Positions 57,423 to 64,000 of a stretch of DNA of 64,000 bases are shown here, in pieces. Source of the stretch: Streptomyces spororaveus (GTDB lineage: Bacteria; Actinomycetota; Actinomycetes; Streptomycetales; Streptomycetaceae). The notes beneath the pieces are model-generated. The model was given only the letters and a program-made list of their open reading frames with translations. It searched no databases and was not told the origin of the DNA. Each line of letters starts with the position of its first letter. Positions within the stretch are counted from its first letter, which is position 1. The stretch lies in assembly GCF_016755875.1 (NCBI RefSeq), contig NZ_BNED01000005.1, positions 7,577,501 to 7,641,500 on the forward strand, read 5' to 3'. The translations under genes and the position numbers were made by a program.

Positions 57423-57553
57423 GACGTGCCCGCCGCTCGGGAGCCGGGATGCGGTGATCTTATGCTCAGGTTTACGCGAGTCCGCTGGTTTTGCGCCCGG
57501 TGAGCCACTTTGATGGGTTTGCCAGGCCTCGTACCGGAGCAGGGGGACCAGAC

Positions 57554-57796
57554 ATGGGCACCGACCACAGTCAGAAGGACAGCACACCCACCCTGATCGG
57601 CTCCGTGCAGCGCGCACTGCGCCTCCTGGAAGCGATGTCCGCGGAGGGCCGGGTGACGGCCAAGCGGCTCGCCCGCCTCACGGGGATCCCCCTGCCCACC
57701 GTCTACCACCTGCTGCGCACCCTCAGCCACGAGGGCTACGTGCAGCGCGAGGGAGGGTCGTTCCGCCTCGCGGACGATCTTCCGCTCGCTTCGTGA
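57554..57796 (+). CDS. truncated IclR-family HTH protein
   Basis: An 80-residue protein that is only the DNA-binding half of an IclR regulator: TLIGSVQRALRLLEAMSAEG, KRLARLTGIPLPTVYHLLRT and LSHEGYVQREGGSFRLADD. A full IclR protein has about 170 more residues for effector binding. Here a TGA follows directly after ADDLPLAS, and no frame downstream continues the family. It could still bind DNA as a short repressor, or it could be a decaying gene. It stands in front of the roadblock cluster with 160 bp between. Confidence 0.72.
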   Translation: MGTDHSQKDSTPTLIGSVQRALRLLEAMSAEGRVTAKRLARLTGIPLPTVYHLLRTLSHEGYVQREGGSFRLADDLPLAS

Positions 57797-57836
57797 TCAA
57801 ATTTCGACGCGTTCCGGCCAAGCTCTCGCACCCTTC

Positions 57837-57863
57837 CTGGCATGTTCCAGCGGAAAATGCCAG
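57837..57863. promoter_or_regulatory. inverted repeat upstream of the roadblock cluster
   Basis: CTGGCAT (57837-57843) and ATGCCAG (57857-57863) form a 7-bp inverted repeat with a 13-bp spacer in an AT-richer patch, about 95 bp before the first roadblock gene and downstream of the truncated IclR gene. It could be an operator or a terminator of the IclR transcript. Confidence 0.4.
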
Positions 57864-57956
57864 AACGCCCTTTCGTACAGCGGAACTTGAGTAAGTTCCC
57901 TCCTGTCGCGCCGCACGACCGTGCACCCAGCAGGTCCGGCAGGGAGGGGAGCCCGC

Positions 57957-58397
57957 GTGCCCGGGATCGACGAATGCCTGCTCGAAGCCATGGCCCTGCC
58001 TGGTGCGCGGGGGGCCGCGCTGGTCGACTGGAGCAGCGGACTGGCCCTCGGCACCGCCGGGGAGTCGCCCGTGGGCGACCACGAGACCACCGCCGCCGAG
58101 ACCGCCGAACTGGCCCGGGCGGCCGCCGAGTACGAATCCTTCGCCCCGGCGGAGACCGACCCGGCACACGGTGGCGGAGCCGTTCCCTCCGCCGGTTCGT
58201 CCGCCGGCTTACCGGCCGGCCCGCCCGTCGAGGATCTGATCGTCACCACCCGCACTGGATACCACGTACTGCGCTTCGTCGAGACGAGCTTCGACAGCAG
58301 CGTATTCCTGCACCTGTGGCTCGACCGCGCCGACGGCAATCTCGCCCTGGCGCGCCACAGGCTCCGTGCCCTGGCCGAGGGGCTGGTACTGAGATGA
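57957..58397 (+). CDS. roadblock/LC7-like protein (first of the cluster)
   Basis: A 146-residue protein with the roadblock opening GIDECLLEAM and ARGAALVDWSSGLALGTAG, which matches residue for residue in pattern the GAALVDYGSGMALGT of the roadblock gene at 59852. A Pro/Ala/Gly-rich insert separates this from the second half (DLIVTTRTGYHVLRFVETSF, LALARHRLRALAEGL). Roadblock proteins regulate small Ras-like GTPases. The GTG at 57957 follows GGGAGGGGAG. The stop overlaps the next gene's ATG as ATGA, so the two are coupled. Confidence 0.78.
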   Translation: MPGIDECLLEAMALPGARGAALVDWSSGLALGTAGESPVGDHETTAAETAELARAAAEYESFAPAETDPAHGGGAVPSAGSSAGLPAGPPVEDLIVTTRTGYHVLRFVETSFDSSVFLHLWLDRADGNLALARHRLRALAEGLVLR

Positions 58398-59191
58398 CCG
58401 CCCCGGCCACCGCCACGGCCGCGAATGCCTTCGCCGCTGTCTCCCCCCTTCTCACCCGACTCGCCGAGGAGCGCGCCACCGGCGCCCTGCTCCGCGACCG
58501 CGGCACCCTCTTCCTGGAGGACGGCCGCATCGTGCACGCGGAGAGCCCGGCCACCCCCGGTCTCGACGTACTGCTCACCACCGGCGGCGGCCTCGCCCCC
58601 GAGCGCTGGCGCGAGGCCGTGGACCGGGCCGGAGCCCGCCGCCAGGTCGCCCGCTTCCTCGTGGACAGCGGCGGACTCGCCGGCGGGGAGCTGGAGATAT
58701 GCCACCTCGCCGCCATATTCGACGCCGCCTTCTTCGCACTCTCCCCGGGCAGCGGGCCCTCCCGCTTCCGCCGCGGGGCCACCCACTGGATCGGCTCCGT
58801 CCGGTCCGTTCCCGCCGCTGCCGTCGAACGGGAGACCCGGCGCCGCCGGGACCTGCTCGACGCGGTCTGGCCGTACCCCCTGCTCGATACCTCCCCGGTC
58901 GTCCCCCGGGCGGCCGCGCCGGGCCAGACGATCACCGCCCGGCAGCGCACCCTGCTGGGCCGGGCAGACGGTCTGCGCACACCGGCCGACCTCGCGTGGG
59001 ACCTGGGCCGGCCGGCCTTCCACACCCTGCTCGACGTACGGCGCCTCGCGGCGGCCGGACTGGTCGACACCCCGCTCACCCCGGCCCCGCCGCCGGCCGT
59101 GGCGCCCCTGCCCGACTGGATGACCGAGGCCCAATCCCCGGACGTGGCGCTGCTCCGCCGGTTACGCGACGCACTGGAGGCAAGTCTGTGA
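58394..59191 (+). CDS. DUF4388/PATAN-like regulatory protein
   Basis: A 265-residue protein. The N-terminal 120 residues resemble DUF4388/PATAN domains of two-component-linked regulators (SPLLTRLAEERATGALLRD, GTLFLEDGRIVHAESPATPG, EICHLAAIFDAAFFALS). The C-terminal part contains a winged-helix-like region (RTPADLAWDLGRPAFHTLLD, VRRLAAAGLVDTPLTP). Such proteins often work with roadblock domains in GTPase or motility-like switches. It begins inside the stop codon of the first roadblock gene and is followed by another roadblock gene. The assignment rests on pattern, not on a database search. Confidence 0.66.
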   Translation: MTAPATATAANAFAAVSPLLTRLAEERATGALLRDRGTLFLEDGRIVHAESPATPGLDVLLTTGGGLAPERWREAVDRAGARRQVARFLVDSGGLAGGELEICHLAAIFDAAFFALSPGSGPSRFRRGATHWIGSVRSVPAAAVERETRRRRDLLDAVWPYPLLDTSPVVPRAAAPGQTITARQRTLLGRADGLRTPADLAWDLGRPAFHTLLDVRRLAAAGLVDTPLTPAPPPAVAPLPDWMTEAQSPDVALLRRLRDALEASL

Positions 59192-59262
59192 GGCTCCCGC
59201 TGCGACCGGCCCTGCGTGCCGACCGCTCCGAGCGAAGGCAGCCCGAAAGGAGAAAGGCCGAC

Positions 59263-59682
59263 ATGAGTACGGTGCCCCCCGAGACGGAGGCCGAGATACT
59301 CGCCGAGCTCCGCAGGCTGCGGGCCCGGGTACCCCAGCTCACCGGTGCCCTCGCCGCGAGCGCCGACGGTTTCGTGCTCGCCCAGGACAGCGCCGCCGTC
59401 GGGGCCGAGTCCGTCGCGGCGCTCACCGCCGCCGCCCTCGGGGTGGCCCAGCGGCTCAGCGACTGCACGGGCCAGGGTGCCTTCCGCGAACTGCTCGTGC
59501 GCGGTGAGGACGGATACGTCGCCACCTACGCGGCGGGCATGGTGGCGGTTCTCACACTGACCGCCGAGCCGCGCGTCAACGTCGGGCGCCTCCACCTGGA
59601 GGCCCGGCGCTCCAGTCTCCGGATAGCGGAGCTGATCGACCAGACCCTCGGACGCCGGGGTCCGGGAGAACCGCCCGGGTGA
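59263..59682 (+). CDS. roadblock/LC7 domain-containing protein (second)
   Basis: A 139-residue roadblock protein: EILAELRRLRARVPQLTGAL, ASADGFVLAQDSAAVGAESV, ALTAAALGVAQRLSDCTGQG, then ELLVRGEDGYVATYAAGMVA and VLTLTAEPRVNVGRLHLEAR. This is the classic actinobacterial conservon-type roadblock layout. The ATG at 59263 has AAAGGAG at ideal spacing; an in-frame GTG at 59188 would overlap the previous stop but adds only basic residues. In conservons the roadblock protein sits with a histidine kinase, a DUF742 protein and a GTPase, none of which is here. Confidence 0.86.
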   Translation: MSTVPPETEAEILAELRRLRARVPQLTGALAASADGFVLAQDSAAVGAESVAALTAAALGVAQRLSDCTGQGAFRELLVRGEDGYVATYAAGMVAVLTLTAEPRVNVGRLHLEARRSSLRIAELIDQTLGRRGPGEPPG

Positions 59683-59776
59683 TGCGCGTTCCGGCCGGCG
59701 GCAGGCCCGACCTGTCCGGCGCGCACCGCCACGGCTCCATACGGCTACAGCCAGTCACGTTCCCCTCACGCCACAG

Positions 59777-59836
59777 TCACAGCGACAACGGTCACAACGA
59801 CAACAGTCACAACGACAACAGTCACAACGAAACAGG
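59777..59836. repeat. four 15-bp tandem repeats upstream of a roadblock gene
   Basis: Units of consensus TCACAACGACAACAG begin at 59777, 59792, 59807 and 59822. Units 2 and 3 are identical; units 1 and 4 carry a few changes. The array ends 15 bp before the ATG at 59852 and is strikingly A-rich for this genome. It could serve as a translation-enhancing unstructured leader or a repeat-length switch. Confidence 0.75.
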
Positions 59837-59851
59837 AAAGAGGACCCACTC

Positions 59852-60226
59852 ATGGTCAACGTGGAGACCGCACTCAAGGAAGCCACCACCACGATCGAAG
59901 GCGCGATCGGTGCCGCCCTCGTCGACTACGGCAGCGGCATGGCCCTCGGGACGATCGGGGGCGGCAAGGACCTCGACCTCGCGGTCGCGGCGGCGGGCAA
60001 CACGGACGTGGTGCGTGCCAAGGTCCGCACGATGGAGATGCTCGGCCTCAAGGACGAGATCGAGGACATTCTCATCACCCTCGGCAGCCAGTACCACCTG
60101 ATCCGGCTGATGAAGGCCCGCGGTTCCACGGGCTTCTTCCTCTACCTGGCGCTCGACAAGGGGCGGGCCAACCTCGCGATGGCCCGGCATCAACTGAAGA
60201 AGATCGAGGCAGACCTGGAGGTCTGA
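59852..60226 (+). CDS. roadblock/LC7-like protein (third)
   Basis: A 124-residue protein with GAIGAALVDYGSGMALGTIG at residues 17-36, LDLAVAAAGNTDVVRAKVRT, DILITLGSQYHLIRLMKARG, and a final helix NLAMARHQLKKIEADLEV. It is a shorter, insert-free homologue of the first roadblock protein of the cluster. It probably dimerises and touches a small GTPase or the other roadblock proteins. GAAAGAGGA upstream of the ATG supports the start. The 15-bp tandem repeats lie directly before that site. It is followed by the promoter of the TagF-like gene. Confidence 0.85.
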   Translation: MVNVETALKEATTTIEGAIGAALVDYGSGMALGTIGGGKDLDLAVAAAGNTDVVRAKVRTMEMLGLKDEIEDILITLGSQYHLIRLMKARGSTGFFLYLALDKGRANLAMARHQLKKIEADLEV

Positions 60227-60230
60227 CCGG

Positions 60231-60245
60231 CCCTGCCGGGCAGGG
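60231..60245 (+). terminator. weak hairpin after the roadblock cluster
   Basis: CCCTG-CCGGG-CAGGG, a 5-bp stem 4 bp after the stop codon. It is short, so the assignment is tentative. Confidence 0.35.
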
Positions 60246-60347
60246 TCGGGCCGCCTCCAATCGCATCGCCGAAGTGGCGGACGGCTGAATTCTTTGCCGT
60301 CCGCCCCGGCAGTTGGATCCGTATGCCCCAAATGGGTGGAGTTTATG

Positions 60348-60367
60348 ACTCTGTTACAGAGTAGGAT
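60348..60367 (+). promoter_or_regulatory. promoter and overlapping palindrome of the TagF-like gene
   Basis: TAGGAT at 60362-60367 is a good -10 element 54 bp before the ATG. The 15-bp palindrome ACTCTGTTACAGAGT (60348-60362) abuts and overlaps its first base, in the -10/-35 spacer. A regulator bound there would block the promoter. Confidence 0.55.
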
Positions 60368-60421
60368 GCTGTGAGCAACTGATCATCGACAAAGCACAAA
60401 ACGCTGGAGAACCCGCCACCC

Positions 60422-63400
60422 ATGCCCCCGCGCCTGAGCATCGTCGTCCCCGTCTACAACGTCGAGCTCTACCTCGACGAGTGCCTGGAATCCATCGCCG
60501 CTCAGACCTTCGAGGACTTCGAGGTCATCCTCGTGGACGACGGGTCCACGGACACGAGTGCCGTCATCGCCAAGGCATTCGCCGCCAAGGACAAGCGGTT
60601 CCGCGTCGTGCTGCAGGACAATGCAGGCCTCGGTGCCGCCCGTAACGTGGGCGCCCGCCACGCCGACAAGGACAGCGAGTACCTGGCCTTCGTCGACAGC
60701 GACGACACCATGCCCGACTACGCCTACCAGCGTCTCATCGAGGCCCTCGACGAGACCGGTTCGGACTTCGCGGGCGGCAACGTCAAGCGTTTCCGCTCCG
60801 TCGGCATGCAGCAGTCCTGGGGCCACCGGGCCGCCTTCGCCCGGACGCAGCTGAAGACCCACATCTCCAAGTTCCCGGCGCTGGTCACCGACCGCACCGC
60901 GTGGAACAAGGTCTACCGGCGCAGCTTCTGGGACAGGCACGGTTTCCAGTACCCCGAGGGCATCCTCTACGAGGACGCCCCGGTCAGCATCCCCGCGCAC
61001 TACTTCGCCTCCAGCGTCGACATCATCAGCGACTGCGTCTACCACTGGCGCGTCCGTGAGACCGGCGAGCGCTCCATCACCCAGCGCTCCACCGACCCGG
61101 TCTCCCTCATCGACCGGGTCAAGTCCGTGCGCCTGGTCCGCGAGTCCCTCAAGGCCAAGCAGGGCGCCAAGTACGCCCGCTACCTGCGCGACTACGACCA
61201 CAACGTGCTGAGCGAGGAACTCCCGCTCATATACAAGTACGTCGGCGAGGGCGGCCCCGACTTCCGCGCCGCGTTCGTCAAGGAGGTCGGTGGCCTCATC
61301 CGCGAGATCGGCACCGGCCCCTGGTCCGACCTCACCGTCGCCGACCGGCTCAAGGCGTACCTGGCCGGCGAAGGCCGGGTCGAGGACTTCATCGCGCTCC
61401 AGGACCACCAGCGCGACTACTCCTACAGCGTGCCCGTCAAGGGCCTCGCCCGCCCGCAGGCCGACTACCCCTTCCTGCAGGGCCGCCCGCCGGTCCCGGC
61501 GAAGATCCTCACGCTCGGCCCGCGCGAGCGCCGCGTCGTCAGCCGCCTGGAGCAGGCGACCTGGGCCGACGGCAAGCTGCTGCTGCGCGGCTACGCCCTC
61601 CCCGGCCACCTCGGTGCGGAGAGCCGCCTCGGCTCCCGCAAGATGCTGGTCTTCCGCGAGGGGGGCAAGCGCCGCCGCTCCGTCGTCAGCACCCGTACCG
61701 TCGCCTCCCCGATGGCCACGGTCAAGGCCCCGCACCTCGCCCTGCGGCACGCCGACTGGGCGGGCTTCACCGCCGTCGTCGACCCCTCCGTCTTCCAGTC
61801 GGGAGGCAAGTGGCGTGACGGTATATGGACCACGTCCGTCGCCGTCACCGGAGCCGGCGGCCTGCACCGCGCCCGCCTCCGCGGCGGGGAGAACGACACC
61901 GGCCAGAACCCGCCCGCGCACTGGGTGGCCCCCGATGTCCGGATCGTCCCGGCCGTCTCCGGCGCCCTCACCGTGCAGGTGGAGGTCGCCCGCGCCCGCG
62001 CGCTGAACGTCCGGGCCGCAGGGGACGACGCCGTCGAGATCACCGGCGAACTCTCCGCCGAGGCCGTCGGCGCCACCAAGCTGCGTGCCGTCCACGTCAC
62101 CACCGGCACCGTTCTCGACCTCTCGCTGGAGAGCACCGGATCGGGCGTCGGCCCGATCCCGTTCACCGTCCGAGTGCCGCTGGCCGACCTGGCCGCCGTA
62201 CCGGACACCGTGTGCGAGCCGGGTGAGTGGGCCCCCGAGCCCTGGAGCCTGTCCGCCGTCGGCGCCGACGGCACCGAGCACCGCATGGTCTTCGACGAGC
62301 GCGGCGGCTTCGACGGCCTGGTCCTGCCGCTGCCCGGCGAGGACCGCGGCCGCTCCCTCTTCGCCAAGCGCGGCAACACCGGCCACCTGACCCTCTCCGT
62401 GCAGCCCTCTCCGCCGCTGGTCGACGAGGTCACCACCGAGGACGGCACCATCACCCTGCGGGGCCGGTTCGCCGCCCCCACCGACGAGCCGTACGAGCTC
62501 GTCCTGCACGACGCGCACGGTGTGGAGTTCTGCTACCCCGTCACCCGTGACGGGGACGCCTTCGAGGCCGTCTTCCGGCCCGTGCTCCCCGAGCCGTACG
62601 CCGGCCGCACCACCATCCCCGAGGGCCGCTGGTGGCCCACGCTGCGCCCGGCCGCCCAGGGTGGAACCACCGCCGGCCTGCTCGGCGTCGACCGCGGCGC
62701 TCCCGTCCAGATGGGCCCCGGCCTCCTCTTCGCCGGGCCGTACCCCCTCACCGTGCAGGGCCGTCGGATGCGGGTCGAGACCCGCTTCCACGACCGCGCG
62801 GTGCTGGTCGCCGACCCGCTGCTCAGCCCGCACGACCGCTCCCGCTACGCGCAGCGCGTCGCCCGCTTCGAGACCTACCCGGCGCAGCGTGCCCTGCCGG
62901 TCAAGGACATCGTCGTCTACGACACCTTCCAGGGGATGGGCGCGGGCGACTCGCCGCGCGCCATCCACGAGGAACTGGTGCGCCGCGGCGAGAAGCTGGA
63001 GCACGTCTGGCTCGTCAGGGACGGCCGCGCCGAGGTTCCCCCGACCGCCCGCGCCGTGCAGTACGGCAGCGTGGAGTCGTGGGAGGTGCTGGCCCGCGCC
63101 CGCTACTACGTGACCAACGACAACGTGCCGCAGCACTTCGAGCGCCGCGCCGGCCAGGTCGTCGTACAGACGTGGCACGGCACGCCGATCAAGCAGATCG
63201 GCCACGACTTCGTGCACGACTACTACACGAGCCCGGAGATCCTGGAAGGGCTGGCGCACGACAGCGCCCAGTGGACGCTGCTGGCCTCCCCGAGCTCCTA
63301 CGCCACCCCCCTCCTCAAGCGCGCCCTCGGCTACGACGGCGAGGTCATCGAGGCCGGCAGCCCCCGCACGGACGCGCTGCTGCGGCCCGACGCGCAGCGG

Positions 63401-64000
63401 ATCGCGGAGGTCCGGCGGCGGCTCGGCCTGCCCGAGGGCAAGAAGGTCGTCCTCTACATGCCCACGTGGCGCGAGAACTGCGAGGGCTGGTCGGGCGGTT
63501 ACAAGCTCGATCTGCGCATCGACCTGGACCAGGCCCGCCGTGAGCTGGGCGAGGACCACGTCCTGCTGGTCCGCGGCCACCACCACGTGACGGAGCAGGT
63601 CCGCGACGGCGTCCGCGACGGGTTCGTCGTCGACGTGTCGCGCTGGCCCGACGCGGCCGACCTGCTGCTGGTCGCCGACGTGCTCATCTCGGACTACTCC
63701 TCCGCGATGTTCGACTTCGCGCACACCGACCGGCCGATCCTGCTCTTCACGTACGACCTGGAGCACTACCGCAGCACGCTGCGCGGCTTCAACTTCGACC
63801 TGGAGGCGAAGGCGCCGGGACCGCTGCTGGCGGACTCGGCGAGCCTGATCGAGGCCGTGCGCAACGCGGACGCGGTCGGGGCGGAGTACGCCGAGGCGCG
63901 GGCGGCGTTCCGCGCCGAGTTCTGCGACCTGGACGACGGCAGCGCCACCGAGCGCGTCGTCGAGCGCATGCTCGCCATGGGGGCGGAGCCCGCCAAGTAG
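60422..64000 (+). CDS. bifunctional GT2 glycosyltransferase / CDP-glycerol glycerophosphotransferase (TagF-like)
   Basis: A 1192-residue wall-polymer enzyme ending with a TAG at the last bases of the window. Residues 1-230 are a GT-A glycosyltransferase: LSIVVPVYNVELYLDECLES, ILVDDGSTD and the metal-binding FVDSDDTMPD. About 600 middle residues hold beta-rich repeats (LRGYALPGHLG, LRGRFAAPTDEPYELVLHDA). The C-terminal 370 residues are a TagF/TarF-type transferase: QTWHGTPIKQIG near 914-925, YMPTWRENCEGW, and SDYSSAMFDFAHTDRPILLF near 1090-1109. It would build a poly(glycerol- or polyol-phosphate) teichoic acid or capsule-like polymer at the inner face of the membrane. Confidence 0.92.
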   Translation: MPPRLSIVVPVYNVELYLDECLESIAAQTFEDFEVILVDDGSTDTSAVIAKAFAAKDKRFRVVLQDNAGLGAARNVGARHADKDSEYLAFVDSDDTMPDYAYQRLIEALDETGSDFAGGNVKRFRSVGMQQSWGHRAAFARTQLKTHISKFPALVTDRTAWNKVYRRSFWDRHGFQYPEGILYEDAPVSIPAHYFASSVDIISDCVYHWRVRETGERSITQRSTDPVSLIDRVKSVRLVRESLKAKQGAKYARYLRDYDHNVLSEELPLIYKYVGEGGPDFRAAFVKEVGGLIREIGTGPWSDLTVADRLKAYLAGEGRVEDFIALQDHQRDYSYSVPVKGLARPQADYPFLQGRPPVPAKILTLGPRERRVVSRLEQATWADGKLLLRGYALPGHLGAESRLGSRKMLVFREGGKRRRSVVSTRTVASPMATVKAPHLALRHADWAGFTAVVDPSVFQSGGKWRDGIWTTSVAVTGAGGLHRARLRGGENDTGQNPPAHWVAPDVRIVPAVSGALTVQVEVARARALNVRAAGDDAVEITGELSAEAVGATKLRAVHVTTGTVLDLSLESTGSGVGPIPFTVRVPLADLAAVPDTVCEPGEWAPEPWSLSAVGADGTEHRMVFDERGGFDGLVLPLPGEDRGRSLFAKRGNTGHLTLSVQPSPPLVDEVTTEDGTITLRGRFAAPTDEPYELVLHDAHGVEFCYPVTRDGDAFEAVFRPVLPEPYAGRTTIPEGRWWPTLRPAAQGGTTAGLLGVDRGAPVQMGPGLLFAGPYPLTVQGRRMRVETRFHDRAVLVADPLLSPHDRSRYAQRVARFETYPAQRALPVKDIVVYDTFQGMGAGDSPRAIHEELVRRGEKLEHVWLVRDGRAEVPPTARAVQYGSVESWEVLARARYYVTNDNVPQHFERRAGQVVVQTWHGTPIKQIGHDFVHDYYTSPEILEGLAHDSAQWTLLASPSSYATPLLKRALGYDGEVIEAGSPRTDALLRPDAQRIAEVRRRLGLPEGKKVVLYMPTWRENCEGWSGGYKLDLRIDLDQARRELGEDHVLLVRGHHHVTEQVRDGVRDGFVVDVSRWPDAADLLLVADVLISDYSSAMFDFAHTDRPILLFTYDLEHYRSTLRGFNFDLEAKAPGPLLADSASLIEAVRNADAVGAEYAEARAAFRAEFCDLDDGSATERVVERMLAMGAEPAK

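Noticed and set aside
59777..59836. A coding repeat (HNDNS-type peptide)
   Set aside because: The frame that reads through it has no family match and ends in shadow sequence; the array is better explained as the leader of the roadblock gene.
60383..63766. A 1127-codon minus-strand open frame
   Set aside because: It lies wholly antisense to the TagF-like gene, has Val/Asp/Gly-rich shadow composition and no domain.
1..64000. A prophage, integrative element or biosynthetic gene cluster
   Set aside because: No integrase, att-like tRNA end, phage structural, plasmid transfer, PKS, NRPS or terpene synthase gene was found.

Overview
The window is very GC-rich actinobacterial DNA, almost certainly from a Streptomyces chromosome. 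The evidence is extreme G/C bias at third codon positions, frequent GTG starts, ATGA/GTGA stop-start overlaps, F420- and mycothiol-dependent enzymes, an NsdA-like regulator, DUF397 and DUF6461 proteins, and a roadblock/LC7 cluster. I see no integrase, phage module, plasmid replication gene, rRNA, tRNA or CRISPR array. It reads as core or near-core chromosome with a few decayed genes.

Layout. 1-1012: a possible gene 3' end, then a stretch with no recognisable gene. 1013-9242: VOC and MepB pair, GH15 trehalase/glucoamylase-type hydrolase, HTH-TOBE protein, MpaB/DUF2236 oxygenase, Ser/Thr kinase with TPRs coupled to a CrtI-like FAD oxidoreductase. 9489-12443: two F420-type flavoproteins, and an FAD monooxygenase divergent from a TetR regulator with two palindromic operators. 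12659-17295: Tat-type lipoprotein hydrolase, a SLOG-like protein whose stop codon lies in a 183-bp MITE-like element, a VOC protein and a beta-lactamase-fold serine hydrolase.

17578-42773 holds a scattered lipid and steroid catabolic set: nitronate monooxygenase with acyl-CoA synthetase; an AHL/penicillin acylase divergent from a second acyl-CoA synthetase; phenylacetate-CoA ligase; a FadD19-like ligase divergent from an EchA19-like hydratase; a DUF35 protein with two Ltp4/Ltp3-like thiolases; and a KstD-like dehydrogenase with a Tat signal. Gene content and order of the FadD19-EchA19-DUF35-Ltp4-Ltp3 block match the mycobacterial cholesterol side-chain locus (Rv3515c-Rv3523, from memory). Three promoters in this set (17578, 31107, 42757) share a 17-bp palindrome TCTGA-N7-TCAGA, and a fourth (24446) keeps a 12-base exact half. 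This implies one unlinked regulon and is the main discovery candidate.

35432-47980 holds regulators and hypotheticals: DUF397, an ACT protein, a large AAA-ATPase regulator broken by a one-base frameshift, a mycothiol-dependent enzyme, an APH-fold kinase divergent from an NsdA-like regulator, and a SpoIIE phosphatase. 48407-57411: a Tat-exported molybdenum hydroxylase pair (IorB/IorA type), two PucR-type regulators flanking an APC permease, a TetR regulator and a DUF6461 protein. 57554-60226: a truncated IclR protein, three roadblock/LC7 proteins and one DUF4388-like protein, without the GTPase or histidine kinase of a canonical conservon. 60422-64000: a 1192-residue GT2-TagF teichoic-acid-type polymerase that ends exactly at the window edge.

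Decayed genes: an alpha/beta hydrolase with a large internal deletion (28465-28695), a GNAT acetyltransferase tail (35810-35962), a frameshifted Cys-rich small gene (20375-20561) and the frameshifted AAA regulator (36626-39486).
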